Notes: generated by a model from the sequence alone, not told the origin. A stretch of DNA of 37,975 nt from an uncultured Prevotellaceae bacterium (GCA_902770195.1 CACXSA010000019.1:1-37975), one strand, 5' to 3'; shown: positions 6,976 through 16,506, numbered from the stretch's first letter. Translations and numbers: made by a program.

Positions 6976-9900
6976 ATGATGAAAAGATTCTTGTTGACAA
7001 CCCTCTCTTTATGCATTACGCATTATGCATTATGCATTGAAAAGGAGGTGATGCAGCGCATCTACGACGAGGTACGCACTCCCTATAAATACGGTATGGT
7101 GGTAGCACCTACGGACAACTACCACAAGATAGACTGCCCGACGGTGTTCCGTGTAGGCGAGAAATGGTTCATGACCTATGTTGTCTATAATGGCAAGGAT
7201 GGCTTGGACGGACGCGGCTATGAGACATGGCTGGCTGAAAGTGACGACCTGCTGCATTGGCAGACACAAGGCCGGTTGCTCAGTTATCCGTCGGACACCA
7301 CGCGATGGGATGCCAATCAGCGTGGAGGGTTCCCTGCCCTCATCGACTGGACATGGGGAGGCAGCTATGGTATCTCGAAATACAAGAAAAACTATTGGAT
7401 GACCTACATCGGAGGTCACGGCACAGGCTATGAAGCCGTTCGCGAACCGCTGAACATCGGTATGGCATGGACACAGGGTGACATCACCCAGGCTCACGAA
7501 TGGCAGAGCAATGAGAAGCCCCTGCTCAGCATCGACGACAAAGACGTGCAATGGTGGGAGAAGTTGGTGCAATATAAGAGCACTATCTATGAAGTGAAAA
7601 AAGAAAAGGGAAAAGTGAACAATTTGCTGCCGCCCGAGATTCGCAAGTACCGCTTCATCATGTTCTATAATGCCGGTGGCATCAATCCTGCCAACAATCT
7701 CAAGGCCGAGCGCATCGGTATCGCCCTGTCTAACGATTTGAAGAAATGGAAACGTTATGACAAGAATCCCGTTTATTTCCATGAGGCCCCAGGTATCATT
7801 ACAGGCGATGCCCAGATAGTGAAGATGGACGACCTTTTCGTGATGTTCTACTTCTCTGCCTACAACCCCGACCGCAAGTATAATGCCTATAACACTTTCA
7901 GCGTCAGCCGCGACTTACTGCATTGGGAAGACTGGACGGGCGACGACCTCATCGTCCCCTCCAAGCCTTACGACGAGATGTTTGCCCACAAGAGTTACGT
8001 GGTGAAGCACGACGGCGTGGTCTATCACTTCTACTGTGCCGTGAACAACGACCAGCAACGAGGTATTGCCGTAGCCACCAGCGTGCCGATGGGACGTAGC
8101 GAAGTGCGTTTCCCAGAACCCGAGCACAAGGGTCGCCGCACCGTCACCTCGCTCAACGAAGGCTGGTCAGCCCGCTGTTCAGCAGGGCGCGATACCCTCG
8201 CGGCAACGGTCAACATCCCCCACAACTTCGACGATTATTACGGCTACCGCCAGTTGCGTCACGGCAACCTGCACGGAAAGGCCACCTACCATAAGACCTT
8301 CGATGTTAAGAAGCAGGACGGAAAGTGCTACTTCCTCCAGTTTGAGGGTGTAGGCACCTATGCCACCGTCATCCTCAATGGGCATAAGTATCCTGAGGAA
8401 CTGGTGGGTCGCACCGTCTGGACCCTTGACATCACCGACCGATTGAAGAATGGCAAGAACGAGTTGCAGGTCAATGTCAATCATCCTGCCATGCAGACAG
8501 CCTCCCCCTGGGTTTGTGGCGGCTGTTCGTCGGAATGGGGTTTCAGCGAAGGCTCGCAGCCTTTTGGCATCTTCCGTCCCGTCTCCCTGATAGAGACAGA
8601 TGCCGTGCGCATCGAACCCTTTGGCATTCATATATGGAACAATGCTGCTTGCGACAGCATCTTCATAGATACTGAGATTAAGAACTACACCAAACAGGCG
8701 CAGACCTTCGAACTGGTTAACAAGTTCACCCTTGCCAGTGGCAAGCAGGTGTTCCGCCATGCTATGATCGTAACGCTGAGACCTGGCGACGCTACTACCG
8801 TCCACCATGCCGAGCCTGTCATCAACGTCCATCGATGGAGCCTAGAGGATCCCTATCTCTATAACCTCTCTACGATGATCAAGCGCGATGGAAAAACCAC
8901 CGACGAGGTGCGCACCCCATTTGGCATCCGCAGCATCTCGTGGCCCGTGCTCCGCCAGCGTTCTTCTGAACCAAGCAACGTTTTGGCCAACGACAACCGC
9001 TTCTACCTGAACGGTCAACCTGTTTTCATCAATGGCACCTGCGAATACGAGCACCTGTTGGGAGCCAGTCATGCCTTCACGCCAGAGCAAATCCGCTCCC
9101 GCATGAAGCAGATTACCAATGCCGGTTTCAATGCGCTCCGCGAGGCTCATCAGCCCCATCACCTGCTCTATCAGCAGTTGTGCGACGAACAGGGCATCCT
9201 GTTCTGGAGCCAGTTCTCTGCCCATATCTGGTACGACACCCATAAGTTCCGCAACACGTTCAAGCGTCTGCTGGTGCGTTGGATTAAGGAGCGTCGTAAC
9301 TCCCCCAGCATCATACTCTGGGGACTACAAAACGAAAGTGTGCTGCCCAAGGCTTTTGCCGAGGAGTGCAGCGACATCATCCGCAGCATGGATCCCACTT
9401 GTCAGAACCAGCGAGCCATCACCACCTGCAATGGTGGCGAGGGTACCGACTGGAATGTCATACAGAACTGGAGCGGCACTTATGGCGGCTCTGCCGATAA
9501 CTACGACAACGAGTTGAAGCGTGCTGAGCAACTGCTGAATGGCGAGTACGGTGCCTGGCGCACCATCGACCTGCACGGCACAGCCAAATACAGCGAGGAG
9601 TCGTTCACCAGGCTCTTGGAGACGAAAGCCCGTTTGGCGGAGAGTGCCAAGGATAGTGTCTGCGGTCATTTCCAATGGATATTCAACTCGCACGACAACC
9701 CCGGTCGCGTCCAGCCCGACGGTGCACTGCGGCGCATTGACAAGATAGGCCCCATCAACTACAAAGGCCTGGTCACCGCCTGGGAGGAGCCTACCCCTGC
9801 CTACTACATGTACCGCCAGCGCTACGTTCCTGTAGGTCGCCATTCAATGGCGACAAACAAGACCGCTGCCGACAGAAACCGCGACCTCGTGAAGGGTGCC

Positions 9901-10887
9901 AAGGGCTATCACTACCTCTATCGCATCAATTGTGGCGGCAATGCCTTCCAGGATGAGTTCGGACAGCAATGGCTGGCCGATGACACCCTGCATAGCCATT
10001 CTTGGGGACAAGATTTCGAAGATATCAATGCCCTGCAGGCCAGCCAGCGCCACATCACCAACGACATTCGAGGCACCCAGAGCGATGAGTTGTTCCAATA
10101 TTTCCGTTTCGGACGCCACCGTCTGTGGTATGATCTGCCCGTGCTCCCTGCCTTATCACAGCAATCCGACACCGCCACCTATCGCATAGAACTCTATTTC
10201 GCAGAACCGTGGCACGGTCGAGAAGCCTCTGAGACAGCCGACTATGAGGGATTGCGCATCTTCGATGTAGCCGTCAACGGAAAGACGGTAGTTGACGACC
10301 TTGACCCATGGGCTGAAGCGGGCTACTGTGGTGCCATGAAGCGTGTGGTCTATGCCAAGGCTATTGAAGGACGCCTGCGTATCTCCTTCCCAGAAGTAAA
10401 GGCTGGTCAGGCTGTCATCTGCGGTATTGCCATAGCCAGCCAGCGGGAGAGTATTACCCTCTCTGCCCAGCAGTTATCCTCTCTTGCCGTAAACTGGAAA
10501 GCCCTCGATACCGATACGATTGCCAAACTGCCAAAGGAGGAATTGCCCAAGGACACAGAGGCACGCCCTGCCTCGGTCTATGAGCCGGAAAAGGTCGTAG
10601 GAAAGGCTGTGAGCAATGCCACTTCCTTCATCATTACCCCTGGTCTCGGTCAGGAGTATGCCCTTCGCTTCCGTTACAAGAACAGTACCGGACAGCCTGT
10701 AACAGCCCGCATGACGGTTACTGACTCCAAGAATACGATATTGGTGGATACGGATGTCACCTTCCCCCCGACACCCAACAAGTTCAAGATGCTGTCAACA
10801 ACGACAGGTACCCAGATTAATGCCGGAACCTACCGACTGCGTATCGACACCAAGGATGTGGAATTTAAAGAACTAGAAGTACAATGA
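6976..10887 (+). CDS. GH43-like / GH2 / malectin fusion glycosidase
   Basis: A 1303-residue secreted protein. Residues about 25-375 form a GH43-like propeller (DCPTVFRVGEKWFMTYV and later blade motifs). Residues about 385-950 form a GH2 enzyme: sugar-binding domain, Ig-like domain and TIM barrel, with acid/base Glu787 (WGLQNES) and nucleophile Glu857 (LNGEYGA). Residues about 976-1160 resemble malectin (YLYRINCGG and LYFAEPWHG). A beta-sandwich ends the protein. The two catalytic modules suggest removal of two linked sugars from one side chain; this is inferred. The signal peptide is odd because residues 11-22 are encoded by repeats of CATTATG (7011-7036). Residues about 206-217 (KKEKGKVNN region) also look like a low-complexity insertion. 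Its stop overlaps the next start (ATGA, 10884-10887). Confidence 0.82.
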   Translation: MMKRFLLTTLSLCITHYALCIEKEVMQRIYDEVRTPYKYGMVVAPTDNYHKIDCPTVFRVGEKWFMTYVVYNGKDGLDGRGYETWLAESDDLLHWQTQGRLLSYPSDTTRWDANQRGGFPALIDWTWGGSYGISKYKKNYWMTYIGGHGTGYEAVREPLNIGMAWTQGDITQAHEWQSNEKPLLSIDDKDVQWWEKLVQYKSTIYEVKKEKGKVNNLLPPEIRKYRFIMFYNAGGINPANNLKAERIGIALSNDLKKWKRYDKNPVYFHEAPGIITGDAQIVKMDDLFVMFYFSAYNPDRKYNAYNTFSVSRDLLHWEDWTGDDLIVPSKPYDEMFAHKSYVVKHDGVVYHFYCAVNNDQQRGIAVATSVPMGRSEVRFPEPEHKGRRTVTSLNEGWSARCSAGRDTLAATVNIPHNFDDYYGYRQLRHGNLHGKATYHKTFDVKKQDGKCYFLQFEGVGTYATVILNGHKYPEELVGRTVWTLDITDRLKNGKNELQVNVNHPAMQTASPWVCGGCSSEWGFSEGSQPFGIFRPVSLIETDAVRIEPFGIHIWNNAACDSIFIDTEIKNYTKQAQTFELVNKFTLASGKQVFRHAMIVTLRPGDATTVHHAEPVINVHRWSLEDPYLYNLSTMIKRDGKTTDEVRTPFGIRSISWPVLRQRSSEPSNVLANDNRFYLNGQPVFINGTCEYEHLLGASHAFTPEQIRSRMKQITNAGFNALREAHQPHHLLYQQLCDEQGILFWSQFSAHIWYDTHKFRNTFKRLLVRWIKERRNSPSIILWGLQNESVLPKAFAEECSDIIRSMDPTCQNQRAITTCNGGEGTDWNVIQNWSGTYGGSADNYDNELKRAEQLLNGEYGAWRTIDLHGTAKYSEESFTRLLETKARLAESAKDSVCGHFQWIFNSHDNPGRVQPDGALRRIDKIGPINYKGLVTAWEEPTPAYYMYRQRYVPVGRHSMATNKTAADRNRDLVKGAKGYHYLYRINCGGNAFQDEFGQQWLADDTLHSHSWGQDFEDINALQASQRHITNDIRGTQSDELFQYFRFGRHRLWYDLPVLPALSQQSDTATYRIELYFAEPWHGREASETADYEGLRIFDVAVNGKTVVDDLDPWAEAGYCGAMKRVVYAKAIEGRLRISFPEVKAGQAVICGIAIASQRESITLSAQQLSSLAVNWKALDTDTIAKLPKEELPKDTEARPASVYEPEKVVGKAVSNATSFIITPGLGQEYALRFRYKNSTGQPVTARMTVTDSKNTILVDTDVTFPPTPNKFKMLSTTTGTQINAGTYRLRIDTKDVEFKELEVQ
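7011..7036 (+). repeat. CATTATG-type phrase inside a signal peptide
   Basis: Near-tandem copies of GCATTACG/GCATTATG encode the CITHYALCIEK part of the signal region of the fusion glycosidase. The same kind of repeat (CATAATT) fills the gap just upstream. Confidence 0.65.
7591..7625 (+). repeat. GTGAAAA-type phrase inside the GH43-like module
   Basis: Repeats of GTGAAAAA and AAAAGGGAAAAGTGAA encode a lysine-rich stretch (residues about 206-217). The words match low-complexity phrases seen between genes elsewhere in the window, such as upstream of miaA. Confidence 0.6.
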
Positions 10888-13691
10888 AACGAATCCTTTA
10901 TAGTCTGATAGGGCTATTATTACCTGCCACCACTATATTTGCCGAAGAGCAACATGACTGGGAGGACAACCACGTACTGCAAATCAATCGTGAACCCGCC
11001 CGTGCCTATTTCATTCCCTATGCAGCGCAACAGGGCGACCGCATGGTGAGCCTGAACGGAACGTGGCAGTTTCGATGGACCAAGACTCCCGACGAGCGCA
11101 TCCGCGACTTCTACCGCACAGATTATGACGCCTCTTCATGGGACAAACTGGCCGTACCTGCCAACTGGGAAGTGAACGGCTACGGCACCCCCATCTATAT
11201 CTCAGCAGGCTATCCTTTTAAGATTGATCCGCCCTATGTAATGAAGGAGCCCAAGAAGGAGTGGACCACCTACGAGGAACGAAACCCCACAGGACAGTAT
11301 CGTCGTACCTTCACCCTGCCCGCTAGTTGGCAATCGGGTCAGACCTTTCTGCGCTTCGAGGGTGTGATGTCTGCCTTCTATGTCTGGATAAATGGTCAAC
11401 GGGTTGGTTATAGCCAAGGCTCTATGGAACCTTCCGAATTCAACATCACCCCCTATATCAGGAAAGGTGAAAACCAGATAGCTGTCGAGGTGTATAAATA
11501 CAGCGACGGCTCCTATCTCGAAGATCAGGACTTCTGGCGCTTCGGTGGTATTCATCGTGACGTGCTGATTTATCACACTCCTGATGTCCGCCTCCGTGAT
11601 GTGGCCGTTCGTGCCTCTATGGATGGAGTGCTTCAGATGAACCCGCAGTTCTCCGTATATAATGGCGAGACGGGCGAGGGCTATCGTCTTGTAGCCACCC
11701 TTTTGGATGCCAACCGTCCTGTAGGTGGCGACACCATAGCTGCCGATGAGGTTCTCGATCTGCAACACAAGGCAGCCCGCATGAACGAGTGGTTCCCGCA
11801 ACGTGGTCATCGCAAGTTCAACCGCATGGAGATAAAGGTGGCCAATGCCAAACTGTGGAGTGTTGAGCAGCCTTACCTCTATACCCTCCGCCTACAACTG
11901 CAAAAGGCCAATGGCACCATAGTCGAGCAAGTGACGCAGAAAGTCGGTTTCCGAAGCATTAGCATCAAGAACGGACAATTGCTCATCAACGGCAAGGCCA
12001 TCAAGATTCGGGGTGTCAACCGCCATGAGCACGACCCCTATACCGCCCGTGTGATGACGGAGCAGCGCATGCTTCAAGACCTGCGACTGATGAAGCAGGC
12101 CAACATTAATGCCGTCCGACTGGCCCACTACCCCAACTGTCCGCGCTGGTATGAGCTGTGCGACTCGATGGGCATGTATGTGATGGACGAGGCTGATGCT
12201 GAGACCCATGGACTGAGAGGGACACTAGCTTCCACCCCCGACTGGGGCGATGCTTTCCTGGATAGAGCCATTCGCATGGCTGAGCGCGACAAGAACCACC
12301 CCAGCATCATCTTCTGGAGTCTGGGCAACGAGAGCGGCTATGGACCCAACCAGGCTGCCATGTCCGCCTGGCTCCATGAGTTCGACCCCACACGCCCCGT
12401 TCACTACGAGGGTGCTCAGGGTAATTATACAGGTAAGGGAGAAGAGATTCCCGACCCTTCTACCGTTGATGTCATTTCGCGCTTCTATCCCCGTGTGATG
12501 CAGGAATACCTGAACCCCGGCATTCCTGAGGGTTCTGACAAGGAGCGTGCGGAGAATGCCCGTTGGGAGCGCCTCCTGGAGATAGCCAACAAGACGGGCG
12601 ACCGTTGTACATGGGTAGGCTCCGATGGTGGTCCGCGCCCTGTGCTCACCAGCGAATATGCCCATTGCATGGGTAATGCCCTCGGCAACTTCAAAGAGTA
12701 TTGGGACGAGATTAACTCCAATCCCCGCATGCTGGGCGGATTCATCTGGGACTGGGTGGATCAGGGCATAGCCCTAAATGAGAAATTAGAAATGAGAAAT
12801 GAGAAATTGGCTGGTATCCCGAGGGGCGCCATACTCTATGGTGGTGACTTTGGTGACAAGCCCAACTTGCACGCCTTCTGCATGAATGGCGTCGTACTGA
12901 GCGACCGCACGCTGACACCCAAATACTACGAAGTGCAAGCCATCTATGGTGGCATGAGCCAACAGGAGATAGCCGACAAGTATCCTGAGACCAAGGCTGT
13001 CAAGCCCAAGGTGTCGAAATCAAAGGCTCTTACCTCTTACATCATCCATCTTACATCTAACATCAAACCGCAGGTTTTCCGTGCTCCGACGGATAACGAC
13101 AAGAGTTTCGGCAACTGGCTGGCTAAGGACTGGAAACGCTGCGGACTGGACACCTTGCGCATTCCCATGACGACCCAGCAGCAAGGCAACGAGTTTACCT
13201 TCACCTTCGAGATTCCCGACTCGCTGCCGCCACTTCCCCGACTGGGCATCGTCATCGAGCTGCCTCGCGAATATGAACAGCTTTCATGGTATGGACGCGG
13301 ACCATGGGATAACTATCCAGACCGCAAGGAGTCGTGCCCCATTGGGTTGTGGAAATCAACCGTTTCCCAGCAATACGTTCACTATCCCCGTCCACAGGAT
13401 TCCGGCAACCACGAGGACTGCACCTTCGTGGAGCTGAAGACCAAGAAGGGTAAGAAGCTCCGCATCGAAGCCGTTGATGAAGCCTTCTCCTTCTCTGCCC
13501 TGCCCTACTCTGCCCAATACCTGTATTCCAAGACCCACGACTACCAGTTGCAAGACCAGGGCAAGACCTACCTCAGCATCGACTGCGCCGTGATGGGTCT
13601 GGGCAACAGCTCGTGCGGTCCTGGTGTGCTGAAGAAATACACCATCGACAAGAACAAAAAACATCAACTGAAGATTCGTATCACGGAATAA
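10884..13691 (+). CDS. LacZ-type GH2 beta-galactosidase, internally shortened
   Basis: A 935-residue secreted protein with a signal peptide (residues 1-20). It shows the LacZ order: sugar-binding domain (about 45-225), Ig-like domain, TIM barrel with acid/base Glu483 (SLGNESGYGP) and nucleophile Glu591 (LTSEYAHCMGN), then the C-terminal 'small' domain beginning near FRAPTDND. Relatives usually have well over 100 residues between the end of the barrel (LTPKYYEV) and FRAPTDND. Here there are only about 60, largely low complexity, so the intervening DUF4981-like domain appears lost. Two repeat phrases are encoded nearby (12777-12810 and 13027-13068). The start overlaps the previous stop by four bases, so the two enzymes are probably coupled. 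The exact galactoside is unknown and activity is uncertain. Confidence 0.85.
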   Translation: MKRILYSLIGLLLPATTIFAEEQHDWEDNHVLQINREPARAYFIPYAAQQGDRMVSLNGTWQFRWTKTPDERIRDFYRTDYDASSWDKLAVPANWEVNGYGTPIYISAGYPFKIDPPYVMKEPKKEWTTYEERNPTGQYRRTFTLPASWQSGQTFLRFEGVMSAFYVWINGQRVGYSQGSMEPSEFNITPYIRKGENQIAVEVYKYSDGSYLEDQDFWRFGGIHRDVLIYHTPDVRLRDVAVRASMDGVLQMNPQFSVYNGETGEGYRLVATLLDANRPVGGDTIAADEVLDLQHKAARMNEWFPQRGHRKFNRMEIKVANAKLWSVEQPYLYTLRLQLQKANGTIVEQVTQKVGFRSISIKNGQLLINGKAIKIRGVNRHEHDPYTARVMTEQRMLQDLRLMKQANINAVRLAHYPNCPRWYELCDSMGMYVMDEADAETHGLRGTLASTPDWGDAFLDRAIRMAERDKNHPSIIFWSLGNESGYGPNQAAMSAWLHEFDPTRPVHYEGAQGNYTGKGEEIPDPSTVDVISRFYPRVMQEYLNPGIPEGSDKERAENARWERLLEIANKTGDRCTWVGSDGGPRPVLTSEYAHCMGNALGNFKEYWDEINSNPRMLGGFIWDWVDQGIALNEKLEMRNEKLAGIPRGAILYGGDFGDKPNLHAFCMNGVVLSDRTLTPKYYEVQAIYGGMSQQEIADKYPETKAVKPKVSKSKALTSYIIHLTSNIKPQVFRAPTDNDKSFGNWLAKDWKRCGLDTLRIPMTTQQQGNEFTFTFEIPDSLPPLPRLGIVIELPREYEQLSWYGRGPWDNYPDRKESCPIGLWKSTVSQQYVHYPRPQDSGNHEDCTFVELKTKKGKKLRIEAVDEAFSFSALPYSAQYLYSKTHDYQLQDQGKTYLSIDCAVMGLGNSSCGPGVLKKYTIDKNKKHQLKIRITE
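12777..12810 (+). repeat. AGAAATG-type phrase inside the GH2 gene
   Basis: Near-tandem AATGAGAAATTAG and AAATGAGAAATG words encode NEKLEMRNEKL (residues about 632-642), directly after the conserved GGFIWDWVDQGIA barrel strand. The words resemble the intergenic AATTAGAAATTA phrase at 35875-35890. Confidence 0.65.
13027..13068 (+). repeat. CTTACATC-type phrase at the GH2 domain junction
   Basis: Repeats of CTCTTACC, CTTACATC and CTAACATC encode ALTSYIIHLTSNIK (residues about 715-728), exactly where the expected inter-domain segment is missing. Confidence 0.65.
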
Positions 13692-13728
13692 TTTGCATTT
13701 TAGCTTACTATTTAAAATATATAAGATT

Positions 13729-14181
13729 ATGAAAAAGTACATAAATTTCCTGTGCGTGCTGATATTAGCATTGACACTAATTGACTTGGTGATGAGCATT
13801 TTTTTCTCTAACAACGAGTCATCCGACAGAGTAGTATTAAAGAATATCACGGAAAGTCAGCTGCTCTTGCTATTTGGCTTCGCATTGGTGGTACTGGGTT
13901 GCCTTATCACCGCCATCGTCAGCTTCATTAAGTTCATCCTGAACATAAACCGCAACGAGGTGTTCACCCGAAAGAACATCAGCCTCCTTCGCTGGTATGC
14001 CGCCGCCACTCTGATGGCCTCTGTGTGCCTCGTCCTCATCGGCCACTACTTCCCCACCGTCCTCGACCTTGGTGTCGAAGAAATTATCGAAGGAGTCATT
14101 GAAGGAGCCTTCGCCCTGCTCATCGCCGAGGTGTTCAGCATCGGCATGAAACTGGAGGAAGAAAAGAAAGTTGCCGCGTAA
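13729..14181 (+). CDS. DUF2975-family membrane protein
   Basis: A 150-residue protein with about four membrane segments: near residues 5-25, 45-70 (LLLLFGFALVVLGCLITAIV), 95-115 and 125-142. The cytoplasmic motif NRNEVFTRKNISLLRW between helices 2 and 3 is typical of DUF2975 proteins. The ATG at 13729 is chosen over an upstream TTG because it starts the usual MKK leader. DUF2975 genes often pair with a small XRE regulator; none is present here. It begins 37 bases after the GH2 gene and may be read through from that operon. Function is unknown. Confidence 0.78.
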   Translation: MKKYINFLCVLILALTLIDLVMSIFFSNNESSDRVVLKNITESQLLLLFGFALVVLGCLITAIVSFIKFILNINRNEVFTRKNISLLRWYAAATLMASVCLVLIGHYFPTVLDLGVEEIIEGVIEGAFALLIAEVFSIGMKLEEEKKVAA

Positions 14182-14187
14182 AAAGAA

Positions 14188-14230
14188 CGTGGGAAGCGTC
14201 CGGCGGAGAACCTCTCACTTATTTTTATTT
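14188..14230 (+). terminator. Weak terminator after the DUF2975 gene
   Basis: GTGGGA and TCTCAC can form a 6-bp stem (one G-T pair) followed by a T-rich stretch that overlaps the end of the convergent glycosyltransferase gene. The stem is weak, so this is tentative. Confidence 0.3.
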
Positions 14231-15015
14231 ATCTTCATCAGCACGGAGCGGAGGATGAACCAGGCATGCAGGAGGACGGTCTGTACATAGCCGTAATGGG
14301 CGGCCATGACGTCGAAGCGCTCCCACAGTGAGGCTTGGTGGTGCTTGGTGGTGTCGCCGCCTTCCTCGAAGTTTGCCACAATGACGTTGGCATTGACAAG
14401 GGGCAGCCCCAAGCGGTCTGCTTCTTTCATGATGCGAATGCACCAATCGACATCTGCGGAGTGGCGATATTTCAGGTTATAGGGGAACTGGCGGGCTATG
14501 TCGAGACGGGCATAGAAAGCCTGATGACAGACCAGCATGCCTTTCTTGAAGGAGCGCCACGTGAGCACCTTGGGTGGACGATGACGACGAAGATGGAGGA
14601 AACGACCCTCGCCATCGGTGATGGCTGTGTCGCCATAGACCACGGCTGGGAGGGATGAGGTCTGAAGGATGAGGTCTGAAGGATGAGGGGTGATGGCATT
14701 GACTACCGTCTGGATGGTATCAGGGGCATAAAACGAGTCGCCTGCGTTGAGGAACACGATGTAGTGGCCTGTAGCCTTCTGGAGTCCTTTGTTCATGGCA
14801 TCGTAGAGTCCGTTGTCGGGCTCCGACTGTATGATGACCTCATGACGACTAGCGGCTTGGTATTGCTGAGCTATCCGCAAGGTATCGTCCTTAGAAGCCC
14901 CATCAATGATGAGATGCTCGATGTGGGGATAGGTCTGGCTGAGCACGCTGTCGAGGGTTCTCTGTAAGGTGCGCGCTGCATTGTATGTAATGGTAATTAT
15001 AGAAATCCGTATCAT
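14215..15015 (-). CDS. Family 2 glycosyltransferase
   Basis: A 266-residue GT-A enzyme. The N-terminus ISIITITYNAARTLQRTLDSVLSQ and the IDGASKDDT motif bind the nucleotide sugar; DNGLYDAMNKG and FLNAGDSFY follow, the latter holding the metal-binding D-x-D-like region. Such enzymes add sugars to surface polysaccharide or glycolipid at the inner membrane. The start overlaps the stop of the upstream GT4 gene by four bases (ATGA, 15012-15015), making a two-gene operon. Residues about 109-121 (HPSDLILQTSSLP) are encoded by two exact copies of a 14-bp unit plus a partial third (14651-14690), a likely in-frame expansion in a loop after the first conserved core. Confidence 0.88.
   Translation of the reverse strand: MIRISIITITYNAARTLQRTLDSVLSQTYPHIEHLIIDGASKDDTLRIAQQYQAASRHEVIIQSEPDNGLYDAMNKGLQKATGHYIVFLNAGDSFYAPDTIQTVVNAITPHPSDLILQTSSLPAVVYGDTAITDGEGRFLHLRRHRPPKVLTWRSFKKGMLVCHQAFYARLDIARQFPYNLKYRHSADVDWCIRIMKEADRLGLPLVNANVIVANFEEGGDTTKHHQASLWERFDVMAAHYGYVQTVLLHAWFILRSVLMKINKNK
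14651..14690 (-). repeat. 14-bp tandem repeat inside the GT2 gene
   Basis: On the coding strand CTCATCCTTCAGAC occurs twice in tandem, followed by a partial third copy (CTCATCC). A 14-bp period is not a multiple of three, so copy-number change would alter the frame. Confidence 0.8.
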
Positions 15016-16277
15016 CGCTTCATCTCTTTTGGTAGCATAGCTGATTCATAGATTTCGATATAGTGCTTGGCCACGCTCTGCTGCGAATAGCTTTGGGCAA
15101 CCTTCTGCACGGCAGACTTGCCCAGCTCCGCATAATCGGCCTCGTCCAAGACGTAACGGATGCCTGCTGCCAGGTCATCGACATCACAGAAACGGGCCAC
15201 ATAACCGTTGTGCCGGTGGTCAATCATTTCGGGAATGCCTCCCACCTGGAAGCCCACACAGGGCACACCACATGCCATCGACTCCATGAGCGTGTTGGGC
15301 AAGTTGTCTTCCAACGAAGGAAGCACAAAGACATCGGCACTATTATACACCTCGACGATGCGTTTCGGATTGCTGACATAACCCAGGGGACAGACTGGGA
15401 GAGAGAGTTGCGAGGCGACGTCCTCGGCATGTCCGCCAAGAATAGCAACCACCGTGTTCTGCTTCATCTCCGGATGCTTCTCCACCAACTTACCGACGGC
15501 ATCCACGAAATAGCTCATGCCCTTGCGCGGATCGGTGACACGCTGTGACACAAAGAGGATAATCCGCCTGTCGGTGGGCAGTCCCAACGACTGACGGGCC
15601 TTCTGCTTATCCAGAGGACGGAACACATGAGTATCGATGGGATTGGGAATACTGGTCACCACCTGACCTTTCAGCAGGGCACTCTTGCAAGCCTCGTTAG
15701 CGAGCCATTGGCTACAGGCCACATAAGTGACACGATGACCCTGAAGCATGCGCTGCTTCTGTTGCCACACCCGATGAGAGAAGTCAAGCCCCCCAGACAT
15801 CAGCGGACAATGGCGGCACTCTGTTTGGAAAGCCACGCAGCCACGGGCATAATGGCAGATGGCAGCAGCAGGCCACATATCGTGCATGGTCCACACCACG
15901 GGTTTCCCGCTTTCCAGTATCTTGCGAATGTTCTTCAGCGAAAGCATGCCTTGGTTCACCCAATGCAGGTGGATGACGTCGGCTTCCTGGAACTCAGGCA
16001 ATGTAGTGATGTCCACACCACAGTTGGCTATGTCTATCTCGAACAAGTGCTTGCGTTTCATACCCAAATGAAGCCAGATGACCAGCCGTTCCCACAGGAA
16101 ATTACATTGCGCGCGCCACTTGCTCGCCAATCCGCATACAGTCAGCGAGTCTGTTTCCTTGTCACGAACCAGCATCTTCGCCTTCACCCCATTGTTCTTC
16201 AGCGCCTCCATCAGCCGGTTGGCAGCTACGGCAGCTCCGCCGGTGCGTTCACTTGTATTGACAATCAGTACTCTCAT
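15012..16277 (-). CDS. Family 4 glycosyltransferase
   Basis: A 421-residue GT-B enzyme. The N-terminal Rossmann domain begins MRVLIVNTSERTGGAAVAANRL. The C-terminal donor-binding domain starts near PTDRRIILFVSQRV and contains SADVFVLPSLEDNLPNTLME and SMACGVPCVGFQVGG, the E-x7-E-type signature of GT4. It probably acts with the downstream GT2 on the same glycan; the sugar and acceptor are unknown. A Bacteroidetes promoter lies 38 bases upstream. It is transcribed away from the small RNA candidate on the other strand. Confidence 0.88.
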   Translation of the reverse strand: MRVLIVNTSERTGGAAVAANRLMEALKNNGVKAKMLVRDKETDSLTVCGLASKWRAQCNFLWERLVIWLHLGMKRKHLFEIDIANCGVDITTLPEFQEADVIHLHWVNQGMLSLKNIRKILESGKPVVWTMHDMWPAAAICHYARGCVAFQTECRHCPLMSGGLDFSHRVWQQKQRMLQGHRVTYVACSQWLANEACKSALLKGQVVTSIPNPIDTHVFRPLDKQKARQSLGLPTDRRIILFVSQRVTDPRKGMSYFVDAVGKLVEKHPEMKQNTVVAILGGHAEDVASQLSLPVCPLGYVSNPKRIVEVYNSADVFVLPSLEDNLPNTLMESMACGVPCVGFQVGGIPEMIDHRHNGYVARFCDVDDLAAGIRYVLDEADYAELGKSAVQKVAQSYSQQSVAKHYIEIYESAMLPKEMKR

Positions 16278-16315
16278 ACCTATTTATATTCTATCCTATC
16301 TACAAAGTTGCGGGA

Positions 16316-16347
16316 CAAAGGTACGAATAAGCGAGGAAAAAACCAAG
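16316..16347 (-). promoter_or_regulatory. Promoter of the two-glycosyltransferase operon
   Basis: The minus-strand -7 element TACCTTTG (16316-16323) has a weaker CTTG (16344-16347) 20 bases upstream. It lies about 40 bases before the GT4 start. Confidence 0.6.
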
Positions 16348-16471
16348 ATTATCTATTAAATAAAAAATGTAAATAAGCATAGAAGATGTGTTAACAACTG
16401 TTGTTATCGCACACAATCGCTTGATTTAAGTCAAGAATAGTGCATATTTTACACCAAAAAGCTGAAAAGTA

Positions 16472-16502
16472 TTTGTTCGTAACGAAAAAGTTCGTACCTT
16501 TG
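16472..16502 (+). promoter_or_regulatory. Promoter of the small RNA candidate
   Basis: TTTG (16472-16475), 19 bases, then TACCTTTG (16495-16502): a full-consensus Bacteroidetes promoter. No reading frame of note follows it on this strand. Confidence 0.75.
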
Positions 16503-16506
16503 CATC

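Noticed and set aside
4234-13691. Complete polysaccharide utilisation locus
   Set aside because: No SusC/SusD pair, hybrid two-component system or anti-sigma factor is present in the window.
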